From: DATAYA01 sp036272815
Lineage (GTDB): Bacteria > Pseudomonadota > Alphaproteobacteria > Acetobacterales > Acetobacteraceae
Direction: 5' to 3'
DNA: 12,930 nucleotides
Assembly: GCA_036272815.1 (NCBI GenBank)
Contig: DATAYA010000389.1
Coordinates: forward strand, 1-12,930
Under the pieces are notes generated by a model. It worked only from the letters and a program-made list of their open reading frames with translations. It searched no databases and was not told the origin of the DNA. The translations under genes and the position numbers were made by a program. The stretch's first letter is position 1. Each line of letters starts with the position of its first letter. Shown piece by piece: positions 1 through 6,425 of the stretch.

Positions 1-222
1 GGCGTCCGGCAGGGCTTCGCGATTGCCGAGCCCGAGGCCGCCATAATCGGTCGCGACATTGACCCCGAGAAAACCGAGTTCGGCATACGGCCGCACGCAG
101 TCGCGCGGCACCGCCACACCGTCGCTTTCGCGGCACCGGGCAAGGTCGGGGAGCTGTTCGGTCGCGAAGCGGCGGGCGACAGAGGCGAGCGCCTCCGGCG
201 CCGGGGTCAGGCGGAAAGCCAT
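1..222 (-). CDS. Acyl-CoA dehydrogenase-like protein, N-terminal fragment (cut by window edge)
   Basis: Only the first 74 residues lie in the window; the gene continues past the left edge. The translation starts MAFRLTPAPEALASVARRF and contains YAELGFLGVNV followed by DYGGLGLGN. This is the pattern of the helical N-terminal domain of acyl-CoA dehydrogenases, where a phrase like 'lgelGllgi.vPeeyGGlGl' is typical. Family members are FAD flavoproteins that introduce a 2,3-double bond into acyl-CoA thioesters; the catalytic Glu and the FAD-binding parts are outside the window, so substrate and activity cannot be judged. The ATG at 220-222 is preceded by GGGGAGG (230-236 on the plus strand) at a 7-nt spacing, which supports this start. 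The gene lies 28 bp downstream of the cyclase gene on the same strand and may be co-transcribed with it. Confidence 0.8.
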   Translation of the reverse strand, partial: MAFRLTPAPEALASVARRFATEQLPDLARCRESDGVAVPRDCVRPYAELGFLGVNVATDYGGLGLGNREALPDA

Positions 223-229
223 CCTCGTG

Positions 230-236
230 CCTCCCC
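230..236 (-). promoter_or_regulatory. Ribosome binding site of the acyl-CoA dehydrogenase-like gene
   Basis: Read on the minus strand this is GGGGAGG, a strong Shine-Dalgarno sequence, 7 nt before the ATG at 220-222. It lies in the 28-bp gap after the cyclase stop codon and fixes the start of the downstream gene. Confidence 0.75.
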
Positions 237-250
237 GGGCTTTGCGGTGG

Positions 251-1954
251 TTATATCAGCAGGTCGGCCGCCGCGATCAGGTGGACATCGACGGGCTCGG
301 CGCGGCCACGCAGCCGCAGCCCGGGATGCAGCCGGGATCGGAGCGCGACACCGGCGCGCGCCAGCACCTCGGCCGCGATCGCGGCGTCGCAGCCGAGCCC
401 GCGCGTCGCCTGCTCCAGCCGGGCGGCGACGTTGACGACGTCGCCGAGGGCCGTGGTCACGACATGCCGGCGCAGCCCGATCTCGCCCAGCACGGCGCGG
501 CCGCATTGCGCGCCGAGGCCGAAGCGGAGCGGGTGGCCCAGCTCGGCGCCGAGCGCCGCATCGAGCGCGTGGATACGCGCGGCGATCCCCCGCGCCGCGG
601 CAACCGTCTGGGCGCAGGCTTCCTCCGGGCCGACCGCGAGGCCGAACAGCGCGAGCAGCCCGTCGCCGGTGAACTGGTTGGGCTCGCCGCCGGCCTCAAT
701 CACGGCCTCCGTCACGGCCTCGATGAAGCGTCGTAGCGCGAACACCGCGTCGTACGGCGGCAGACTTGCTGCGAGCGTCGTCGAGCCGCGCAGGTCGACG
801 AAGACGGCGACGATGAACCGCTCCTCCGCCACCCGTTGCGGCCGCCAGCCGGCGACGAACTCGCGCGCCAGGTCGGGCGGGATCAACGGCAGGATGGCGA
901 CGTCGTCGAACGGCCTGGTCTGGCAGGCGAGCCGCACGACGGTCGGGTCGGCGCCGACGCGGTCGAGCAGCGCGCGCTCGAAGACGGCCGGGGGCGACAC
1001 GCCACCCGGGGCCGCGAACAGCCGTACCCGGCAGGTTGAGCAGCGCCCGCGGCCGCCGCAGACCGAGGCGTGCGGCACCCCGAGCTTCCGGCTCGCATCC
1101 AGCAGGGTGAGCCCGCGCGGCAGCCGCACCGAGCGCCCGTCCGGATAGCGCACCGCGATGCCGCGCCGCCCGGCCTCGAGCCGGCTGCGCACGAGGCGCG
1201 CGGCCAGCACCAGCAGGATCAGGGCGGCATAAAAGATGAGAAAGACGTTGCGGATATAAAACAGAAACGCCGTATCGGTCGGCGTGCCTTCCCGAGCCGG
1301 CGTGAGATGGACGGCGCGCCACGCCGGATCGGCCAGGCTCCGGACGACGGTGCGGGCGCCCTCCTCGAAGCCGAGCAGGGCGAGCACCGGCAGGAGCACG
1401 GCGCCGAGCAGCAGCCAGGGCCGCGCACGCGGATACCAGGGCCGCAGGCCGAGGGCGAAGTGCAGCCCGAAGCAGGCATGGGTCCAGGCGACGATCAGCA
1501 CCGCGACCTGGATCTCGCCCAGGATCGGCAGCACCTGCCACATCGTGTGCAGCTCGGTCGCATAGGTCCGGTCGAGGCCGAAGATCGCCTTCGCGCCCCG
1601 CGTCACCGCGAGGTGGTTGGCCAGTAGCGCCGGGATGCAGAGGCCGAGGACGAGCTGCACCCACTCCCGCCGGGTCCAGCCGAGATAGCGCCTTGCATAG
1701 AGCGACCAGACCCCGAGCCCGGCATGGACCGGCAGGGCCGCGTAGAGCAGCGCGGTGCCGACCACGCCCTGCCAGATCGATTTCTGGACCTGCAGCACCG
1801 CCTCCATCGCGGCCAGTGAGATATTGCCGGTCGCGTGGTCGATCAGGTGCGTCGCGACATAGGCGAACAGCACGCAGCCGCTGGCGAGCCGCAGCCGGCG
1901 CTGGCGCGGGCCGACCCGGAACAGCGAGATCGGCGGGGCGGCTTGCGGCTCCAT
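251..1954 (-). CDS. Membrane-bound class III adenylate/guanylate cyclase with cytochrome-b-like anchor and [2Fe-2S] domain
   Basis: 567 residues in three parts. Residues about 22-255 form six hydrophobic segments with many His inside or beside them (H36, H40, H77, H114, H136, H159, H165), resembling the diheme b anchor of succinate dehydrogenase/fumarate reductase. Residues about 264-358 are a ferredoxin-type domain with C299-x5-C305-x2-C308 and C344, the usual four [2Fe-2S] ligands. Residues about 378-560 are a class III cyclase domain: metal Asp D387 (FVDLRGS) and D431 (FTGDG), transition-state residues N508 and R512 (DVVNVAAR). Sinorhizobium meliloti CyaC, described as a quinone-responsive diheme-B cyclase, is the nearest known architecture I can name. 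The likely role is making cAMP in response to membrane redox state; that is inference. The usual purine-selecting Lys is Gln here (Q427), paired with T501, so GTP use is not excluded. The start at 1952-1954 is the first in-frame ATG giving a family-like N-terminus; no strong RBS is visible. Confidence 0.88.
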   Translation of the reverse strand: MEPQAAPPISLFRVGPRQRRLRLASGCVLFAYVATHLIDHATGNISLAAMEAVLQVQKSIWQGVVGTALLYAALPVHAGLGVWSLYARRYLGWTRREWVQLVLGLCIPALLANHLAVTRGAKAIFGLDRTYATELHTMWQVLPILGEIQVAVLIVAWTHACFGLHFALGLRPWYPRARPWLLLGAVLLPVLALLGFEEGARTVVRSLADPAWRAVHLTPAREGTPTDTAFLFYIRNVFLIFYAALILLVLAARLVRSRLEAGRRGIAVRYPDGRSVRLPRGLTLLDASRKLGVPHASVCGGRGRCSTCRVRLFAAPGGVSPPAVFERALLDRVGADPTVVRLACQTRPFDDVAILPLIPPDLAREFVAGWRPQRVAEERFIVAVFVDLRGSTTLAASLPPYDAVFALRRFIEAVTEAVIEAGGEPNQFTGDGLLALFGLAVGPEEACAQTVAAARGIAARIHALDAALGAELGHPLRFGLGAQCGRAVLGEIGLRRHVVTTALGDVVNVAARLEQATRGLGCDAAIAAEVLARAGVALRSRLHPGLRLRGRAEPVDVHLIAAADLLI

Positions 1955-1969
1955 GGCTGCCGACCATGC

Positions 1970-2034
1970 GGGGCAAAGGCCGCACCGGGCAAGGCGGGTT
2001 TGCCCCGCGGCGCCGAGACTGCCATTTTGCCCCC
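1970..2034. promoter_or_regulatory. Divergent promoter region with four GGGCAA half-sites
   Basis: The 126-bp gap between the cyclase and rmlB starts holds four copies of one short word: GGGGCAAA at 1970-1977, GGGCAA at 1987-1992, and, inverted, TTTGCCCC at 1999-2006 and TTTTGCCCCC at 2025-2034. The two inner copies form a 6-bp inverted repeat with a 7-nt spacer. The inverted copy TTGCCC (2000-2005) could be a -35 element for rmlB, with CATTTT (2023-2028) as -10 at 17-bp spacing. The -10 match is poor, so promoter assignment is tentative. The remaining copies may bind a regulator serving both directions. The repeats are directly visible; their function is inference. Confidence 0.35.
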
Positions 2035-2080
2035 GCCTCCGGGCCGACCGGGGCACAGCATGGGATGGCAGAGTGTGGCG

Positions 2081-3139
2081 ATGCGGATACTGCTCACCGG
2101 CGGATGCGGCTTCATCGGCTCGGCGGTGGTGCGGCGGCTGATCCGGCACACGGATCACGCGGTCGTCAACGTCGACAAGATGACCTACTCGGCCTCCGAG
2201 GACGCGCTGGAGGAGACGGGACGCGACCGGCGCCACGTCCATATCCGCGCCGACATCGCCGATGCCGCCGCCATGCGCGACGTGTTCGCGACGCACCGGC
2301 CGGACGCGGTGATGCACCTTGCGGCCGAAAGTCATGTCGACCGCTCGATCGACGGGCCGGGTGCCTTCGTGCAGACCAACGTGGTCGGCACCTTCGTGCT
2401 ACTCGACGCGGCTCGGGGCCATTTCGCAATGCTCGATGCCGAAGCGCGCGCAAGATTCCGGTTCCATCACATCTCGACCGACGAGGTGTTCGGCGCCCTC
2501 GGGCCGGCCGACGCGGCGTTCACCGAGAGCACGCCCTACGACCCGCGCAGCCCCTATTCGGCGAGCAAGGCGGCCTCCGACCACTTGGTGCGCGCCTGGC
2601 ATCACACCTACGGGCTGCCGACGCTGGTGAGCAACACGGTCAACAATTACGGGCCCTGGCAATTCCCGGAAAAGTTGATCCCGCTGGTCACGCTGAACGC
2701 AATGCAGGGCAAGCCGCTCCCGGTCTACGGCAATGGCGCACAGCGTCGGGACTGGCTGTACGTCGACGATCATGCCGAGGCGCTGGTGCGGGTGCTGGAG
2801 GCCGGGCGCCCGGGCGAGACCTACGCGATCGGCGCCCGCCAGCCGCGCAGCAATCTCGAGGTCGTGCGCGCGATCTGCGCTGTGCTCGACGAGATGCAAC
2901 CCGATCCGCAGGGTCCGCGCGAGCGGCTGATCCATTTCGTCCGCGACCGCCCGGGTCACGATTTCCGCTACGAGATCGACCCGTCGCGGGCTGAGGCAGC
3001 CCTCGGCTGGCAGGCGGCGCACGATTTCGATCGCGGCCTGCGAGCGACGGTGCGGTGGTATCTCGACCACACCCCCTGGTGGCAGGGACTTCGTGAGCGC
3101 GGCGGCTATGCCGGGCAGCGGCTGGGACACGCGGCATGA
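2081..3139 (+). CDS. rmlB: dTDP-glucose 4,6-dehydratase RmlB
   Basis: 352 residues, normal for the family. This extended-SDR enzyme converts dTDP-D-glucose to dTDP-4-keto-6-deoxy-D-glucose, the second step to dTDP-L-rhamnose, in the cytoplasm with bound NAD+. Visible signatures: the Rossmann motif TGGCGFIGS at 6-14, MHLAAESHVDRSI at 78-90, the catalytic T133-D134-E135 (STDEVFG), Y159-xxx-K163 (YSASK), and NNYGPWQFPEKLIP at 188-201. The Asp-Glu pair after Thr separates it from plain epimerases. The start at 2081 gives the usual MRILLTGG beginning; an in-frame ATG at 2060 would add seven residues and cannot be excluded, since neither has a clear RBS. It is the first gene of a plus-strand operon, and its TGA overlaps the rmlA ATG by 4 nt. 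Confidence 0.96.
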   Translation: MRILLTGGCGFIGSAVVRRLIRHTDHAVVNVDKMTYSASEDALEETGRDRRHVHIRADIADAAAMRDVFATHRPDAVMHLAAESHVDRSIDGPGAFVQTNVVGTFVLLDAARGHFAMLDAEARARFRFHHISTDEVFGALGPADAAFTESTPYDPRSPYSASKAASDHLVRAWHHTYGLPTLVSNTVNNYGPWQFPEKLIPLVTLNAMQGKPLPVYGNGAQRRDWLYVDDHAEALVRVLEAGRPGETYAIGARQPRSNLEVVRAICAVLDEMQPDPQGPRERLIHFVRDRPGHDFRYEIDPSRAEAALGWQAAHDFDRGLRATVRWYLDHTPWWQGLRERGGYAGQRLGHAA

Positions 3140-4011
3140 AGGGCATCCTGCTCGCCGGCGGCTCCGGCACGCGGCTGCATCCGATCACGCTCGCGACGTC
3201 GAAGCAGCTCCTGCCGGTCTATGACAAGCCGATGGTCTATTACCCGCTCTCGGTGCTGATGCTGGCAGGCATCCGCGACATCATGTTGATCTCGACGCCC
3301 GAGGACCTGCCGCAGTTCCGGCGGATGCTGGGCGGTGGCGAGCGCTTCGGGGTGCGCTTCGCCTATGCCGAGCAGCCGAAGCCGGATGGCATCGCACAGG
3401 CGTTCCTGATCGGCGAGGAGTGGATCGGCGGTGATCCATGCGCGCTGGTGCTCGGCGACAACCTCATCTTCGGCGACCATCTTTCCCTGTTGCTGCAAGG
3501 CGCCGCCAAGAGGGCGCAGGGAGCGACCGTGTTCGCCTATCAGGTGCGCGACCCCGAACGCTACGGCGTGGTCTCGTTCGGCGATGACGGGCGGGCGCGC
3601 AACATCGTCGAGAAGCCGGCGGCGCCGCAATCGAACTGGGCCGTCACAGGCCTCTATTTCTACGACCGCCGCGTGACCGAGCTGGCGCGCGCGATCCGGC
3701 CGTCGGGCCGCGGCGAACTGGAAATTACCGACCTCAACCGCATCTATCTGGAGGAGGGGTCACTGCACGTCGAACGGCTCGGCCGCGGCTGCGCCTGGCT
3801 CGATGCCGGTCAGCCGGACAGTCTCTTGCAGGCGGCGACCTTCGTGCAGACGATCCAGTCGCGGCAGGGGATGCTGGTCGGCTGCCCGGAGGAAGTCGCC
3901 TTCCGGATGGGCTTCATCGACGCCGAGCTTCTACGGGTGCAGGCGATGCGGCTCGCCAAGACCGAGCTGGGTCGCGTGCTGCTCGAACTGGCCGACGGGC
4001 TGCATTCCTGA
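3136..4011 (+). CDS. rmlA: Glucose-1-phosphate thymidylyltransferase RmlA
   Basis: 291 residues, full length. It joins glucose-1-phosphate and dTTP to give dTDP-glucose and pyrophosphate, the first and normally feedback-inhibited step of the rhamnose pathway. Signatures: nucleotide-binding AGGSGTRLHP at 7-16, SKQLLPVYDKPMVYYPLS at 22-39, LGDN with metal-binding D108, EKP at 159-161, AVTGLYFYD at 169-177, and WLDAG at 221-225. The residue after WLDAG is Gln226, where Thr is usual in the well-known enzymes; this is a minor change. The ATG shares ATGA with the rmlB stop, so translation is probably coupled. The short form ending around 290 residues is that of the rhamnose-pathway enzyme rather than of longer bifunctional proteins. 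Confidence 0.97.
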   Translation: MKGILLAGGSGTRLHPITLATSKQLLPVYDKPMVYYPLSVLMLAGIRDIMLISTPEDLPQFRRMLGGGERFGVRFAYAEQPKPDGIAQAFLIGEEWIGGDPCALVLGDNLIFGDHLSLLLQGAAKRAQGATVFAYQVRDPERYGVVSFGDDGRARNIVEKPAAPQSNWAVTGLYFYDRRVTELARAIRPSGRGELEITDLNRIYLEEGSLHVERLGRGCAWLDAGQPDSLLQAATFVQTIQSRQGMLVGCPEEVAFRMGFIDAELLRVQAMRLAKTELGRVLLELADGLHS

Positions 4012-4012
4012 G

Positions 4013-4585
4013 ATGGCCGGGCTCACCGTCGAGCGCCTCGCGATCCCCGAGGTGATCCGCCTGACGCCGCCGCGCTTCGGCGATGCGCGCGGGTTCTTCT
4101 CCGAGACCTTCAACGCGCGGCGGCTGGCCGAGGCGGCCGGCATCGACGCGCCCTTCGTGCAGGACAACCACAGCCTCTCGCGCGAGCGCGGCGTGGTGCG
4201 CGGCCTGCATTGCCAGGTCGCCCCCAACGTGCAGGGCAAGCTCGTGCGCGTCGTGCGTGGCGCGATCTGGGACGTCGCGGTCGATCTGCGCCGCGGCTCG
4301 GGAAGCTACGGGCGGCACGTCGCGGCGGTGCTGTCGGCGGAGAACTGGGCGCAGCTCTGGGTGCCGGCGGGGTTCCTGCACGGGTTCTGCACGATCGAGC
4401 CGGATACCGAGGTGATCTACAAGGTGACCGGCGACTACGACCCCGCCGCCGAGCGCGGCGTGATCTGGGACGATCCCGACCTCGCTTTGCCCTGGCCGGT
4501 TCCGGCCGGCGAGGCGGTGCTGTCGGAAAAGGACCGCCGGCTGCCGCGGCTGCACGACGTGGATGCGGACTGGTTCACGCTCTGA
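4013..4585 (+). CDS. rmlC: dTDP-4-dehydrorhamnose 3,5-epimerase RmlC
   Basis: 190 residues, typical for this cupin-fold enzyme. It epimerises C3 and C5 of dTDP-4-keto-6-deoxyglucose to give dTDP-4-keto-L-rhamnose. Signatures: FGDARGFFSETF at 22-33, QDNHSLS at 50-56, VVRGLHCQ at 61-68 with catalytic H66, KLVRVVRG at 76-83, PAGFLHGF at 118-125, VIYKVTGDYDP at 134-144 with the conserved Tyr, IWDDP at 151-155, and LSEKD at 170-174, whose D174 pairs with the catalytic His. The ATG lies 1 nt after the rmlA stop, and this choice gives the standard family start; a much longer in-frame opening into rmlA has no family similarity. Its TGA overlaps the next ATG by 1 nt. Confidence 0.96.
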   Translation: MAGLTVERLAIPEVIRLTPPRFGDARGFFSETFNARRLAEAAGIDAPFVQDNHSLSRERGVVRGLHCQVAPNVQGKLVRVVRGAIWDVAVDLRRGSGSYGRHVAAVLSAENWAQLWVPAGFLHGFCTIEPDTEVIYKVTGDYDPAAERGVIWDDPDLALPWPVPAGEAVLSEKDRRLPRLHDVDADWFTL

Positions 4586-5460
4586 TGCGGCCGATCCTGG
4601 TCACCGGCGGCACCGGGCAGGTCGCGACGGCTCTGGGAGCGGCCGCGGGGACCGTGGTGGTCGGGCGGCCGGAATTCGACTTCGACCGGCCGGAGACGCT
4701 CGCCGCGGTGTTTGCCGCGTCCCGGCCGCGCCTGGTTGTCAACGCCGCCGCCTGGACGGCCGTCGACGCGGCGGAGGCCGAACCGGACGCAGCGATGCGG
4801 GCCAATCGCGACGGGCCGGCGGCCCTCGCGCGTCTGTGCGCCGATGCCGGCATCCCGATCGTCCACATCTCGACCGACTACGTCTTCGACGGCGACAAGG
4901 GCGCCCCTTACGTCGAGGCCGATCCGCCCTCCCCCACCGGTGTCTACGGCCGCACCAAGCTTGCCGGCGAGGCGGCAGTGCTCGCCGCCTGTCCGCAGGC
5001 CATCGTGTTGCGCACGTCGTGGGTCTATGCGGCAACGGGAAAGAACTTCGTCCGCACCATGCTCGGGGCCGCCCGCAAGACCGACCGGCTGCGCGTCGTC
5101 GCCGACCAGCGCGGCTGCCCGACTTCGGCGGCCGACCTTGCGGCGGCGATCCTGGCGATCGCGGCGCGGCTCGAGGACGGCTGGCGGCCAGGGTTCGGCG
5201 GCGTCTTTCACGCAGCCGGCGCGGGCGAGACGACCTGGCACGGGCTGGCCGTCGCCGTGTTCGAGCAAGCGGCACGACATGGACAGCCCAAGCCGGAGGT
5301 GACGCCGATCGCGACCGCCGACTGGCCGACCCCGGCGCGCCGCCCGGCGGATTCGCGGCTCGACTGCACGCGGCTCGGCCGGGTGTTCGACATCCGGCTG
5401 CCGGACTGGCGGCCGAGCCTTGATCGGACTATCGACGACATCTTCGGCAGCGGCAACTGA
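4585..5460 (+). CDS. rmlD: dTDP-4-dehydrorhamnose reductase RmlD
   Basis: 291 residues, full length. This SDR enzyme reduces dTDP-4-keto-L-rhamnose with NAD(P)H to dTDP-L-rhamnose, the last step of the pathway. Signatures: nucleotide-binding ILVTGGTGQVA at 4-14, VVNAAAWTAVDAAE at 51-64, the catalytic T97 in ISTDYVFDG, and Y121-xxx-K125 (YGRTKLAGE). Further on come LRTSWVYA, the stretch NFVRTMLGAAR, DQRGCPTSA, and RRPADSRLD near the C-terminus. The start ATG overlaps the rmlC stop as TGATG, which supports translational coupling. It completes a contiguous rmlBACD set, so the operon can make dTDP-L-rhamnose from glucose-1-phosphate by itself. Confidence 0.96.
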   Translation: MRPILVTGGTGQVATALGAAAGTVVVGRPEFDFDRPETLAAVFAASRPRLVVNAAAWTAVDAAEAEPDAAMRANRDGPAALARLCADAGIPIVHISTDYVFDGDKGAPYVEADPPSPTGVYGRTKLAGEAAVLAACPQAIVLRTSWVYAATGKNFVRTMLGAARKTDRLRVVADQRGCPTSAADLAAAILAIAARLEDGWRPGFGGVFHAAGAGETTWHGLAVAVFEQAARHGQPKPEVTPIATADWPTPARRPADSRLDCTRLGRVFDIRLPDWRPSLDRTIDDIFGSGN

Positions 5461-5485
5461 ACTGGCGGCAGCGGCCTGACCGGGA

Positions 5486-6409
5486 ATGCAGGTCGCCATC
5501 CTCCTCTCGACCTTGAACGGCGCCCGGCATCTCGCGGCTCAGCTCGACAGCCTGCTGGCCCAGACGCATGCCGACTGGCGCCTAGTGTGGCGCGATGACG
5601 GCTCCTCGGACCGCAGCGCCGCTATCCTGCGCGGCTTCGCGGACCGTGCGGGCGCGGGGCGCTGCATTGAGGCGGACGCGGCCGCGGGTGAGCGGCTCGG
5701 AGCCGGTGCCAGTTTTCTGCTGCTGCTGCGGGCGGCGCGGGCGGCATTGCCCTCGGCTTGCGCCTTCGCGTTTGCCGACCAGGACGACATCTGGCTTCCC
5801 GACAAGCTCGCCCGCGGGCTTGCCGACATCGCACCCCATGCCGGGCAGCCGGCACTCTATTGTGCGCGGCAGGTGCTGGTGGATGCGGAACTCGCCCATC
5901 TCGGCCTCTCGCAGCCGCTCGACGGGCCGCGCGGTTTCCCCGCCGCCCTGACGCAGAACATCGCCACCGGCTGCACGGTGATGCTGAACCCGCCGGCCGC
6001 CACCCTGATCGCGGCCAGCGCGATGCCGGCGGGGTCGCTGCATGATTGGTGGTCGTATCTCGTGGTCAGCGCGGCGGGCGGGGCGATCGTGGCCGACGAG
6101 GTGCCAGTGGTGCTGTACCGTCAGCACGCGGCGAATGCGGTGGGCGCGCCGGTCTCACGGGTTCGACGGGCCGCGGCGGCGCTGCGGCGCGGCCCGAGGC
6201 GGTTCATGGCTCTGCTGCGGGCGCATGTGGCGGCGCTGCGGGCGCGGCCGGAGCTGCTCTCGCCGGCGGCGGCCGCGGATCTGGCCCGGATCGACGCGGC
6301 GCTGCGGGGGGGTGTGCTGCGGCGGCTGGCCTGCCTGCGGATGCCGGGGCTGCGGCGGCAGACCTGGTGGGAGGACGTGGTGTTTCGCGTGTGGTTCGTG
6401 CTCGGGTAA
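5486..6409 (+). CDS. Family 2 glycosyltransferase, probable rhamnosyltransferase
   Basis: 307 residues with a GT-A fold family 2 signature: VAILLSTLNGARHLAAQLDS at the N-terminus, WRDDGSSDRS at 35-44 (nucleotide-binding D37/D38), and FADQDDIWLPDKL at 96-108, whose DQDD is the metal-binding DxD motif. Later motifs TGCTVMLN, HDWWSYLV and VLYRQHAAN are typical of the bacterial branch often annotated as rhamnosyltransferases or polysaccharide glycosyltransferases. No membrane segment stands out, so it probably works at the inner face of the cytoplasmic membrane. It sits 25 bp after rmlD with no gene between, so dTDP-rhamnose as donor is a reasonable guess from position, not proven by sequence. 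The start matches the family start, but only CGGGA directly abutting the ATG is seen upstream, so the RBS is poor. The acceptor cannot be predicted. Confidence 0.88.
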   Translation: MQVAILLSTLNGARHLAAQLDSLLAQTHADWRLVWRDDGSSDRSAAILRGFADRAGAGRCIEADAAAGERLGAGASFLLLLRAARAALPSACAFAFADQDDIWLPDKLARGLADIAPHAGQPALYCARQVLVDAELAHLGLSQPLDGPRGFPAALTQNIATGCTVMLNPPAATLIAASAMPAGSLHDWWSYLVVSAAGGAIVADEVPVVLYRQHAANAVGAPVSRVRRAAAALRRGPRRFMALLRAHVAALRARPELLSPAAAADLARIDAALRGGVLRRLACLRMPGLRRQTWWEDVVFRVWFVLG

Positions 6410-6421
6410 AGGGCAAGCCCT
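6410..6421. terminator. Small hairpin between convergent stop codons
   Basis: The 16-bp gap between the convergent glycosyltransferase and SDR genes contains AGGGCAAGCCCT, a perfect short inverted repeat (4-bp stem with a CAAG loop, or 5 bp with an impossible 2-nt loop). There is no T-run on either side. It could aid termination in both directions, but it is short enough to arise by chance. Confidence 0.25.
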
Positions 6422-6425
6422 GGCC

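Noticed and set aside
59..1148. Plus-strand open frames over the acyl-CoA dehydrogenase and cyclase genes
   Set aside because: Antisense to well-supported proteins; composition is low-complexity Arg/Ala/Pro/Ser without domains.
1987..2006. Sigma-54 promoter (GG-N10-GC) in the cyclase/rmlB gap
   Set aside because: The GG and GC elements in GGGCAAGGCGGGTTTGCC are 12 nt apart instead of 10, and the rest of the consensus does not match.
1835..2080. Long in-frame extension upstream of rmlB
   Set aside because: It is antisense to the cyclase N-terminus and precedes the standard RmlB start; typical open-frame artefact of GC-rich DNA.
1955..2335. N-terminal extension of the cyclase reading frame by 127 codons
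   Set aside because: It runs through the divergent promoter and into the 5' part of rmlB on the opposite strand, and has no family similarity; the protein makes sense from the ATG at 1954.
2399..3130. 243-codon open frame antisense to rmlB
   Set aside because: Arg/Ala/Val/Gln-rich shadow of the rmlB codons with no recognisable motif. Similar antisense frames (for example 4435-5499 minus, 9401-10537 plus, 11650-12585 minus) were rejected for the same reason.
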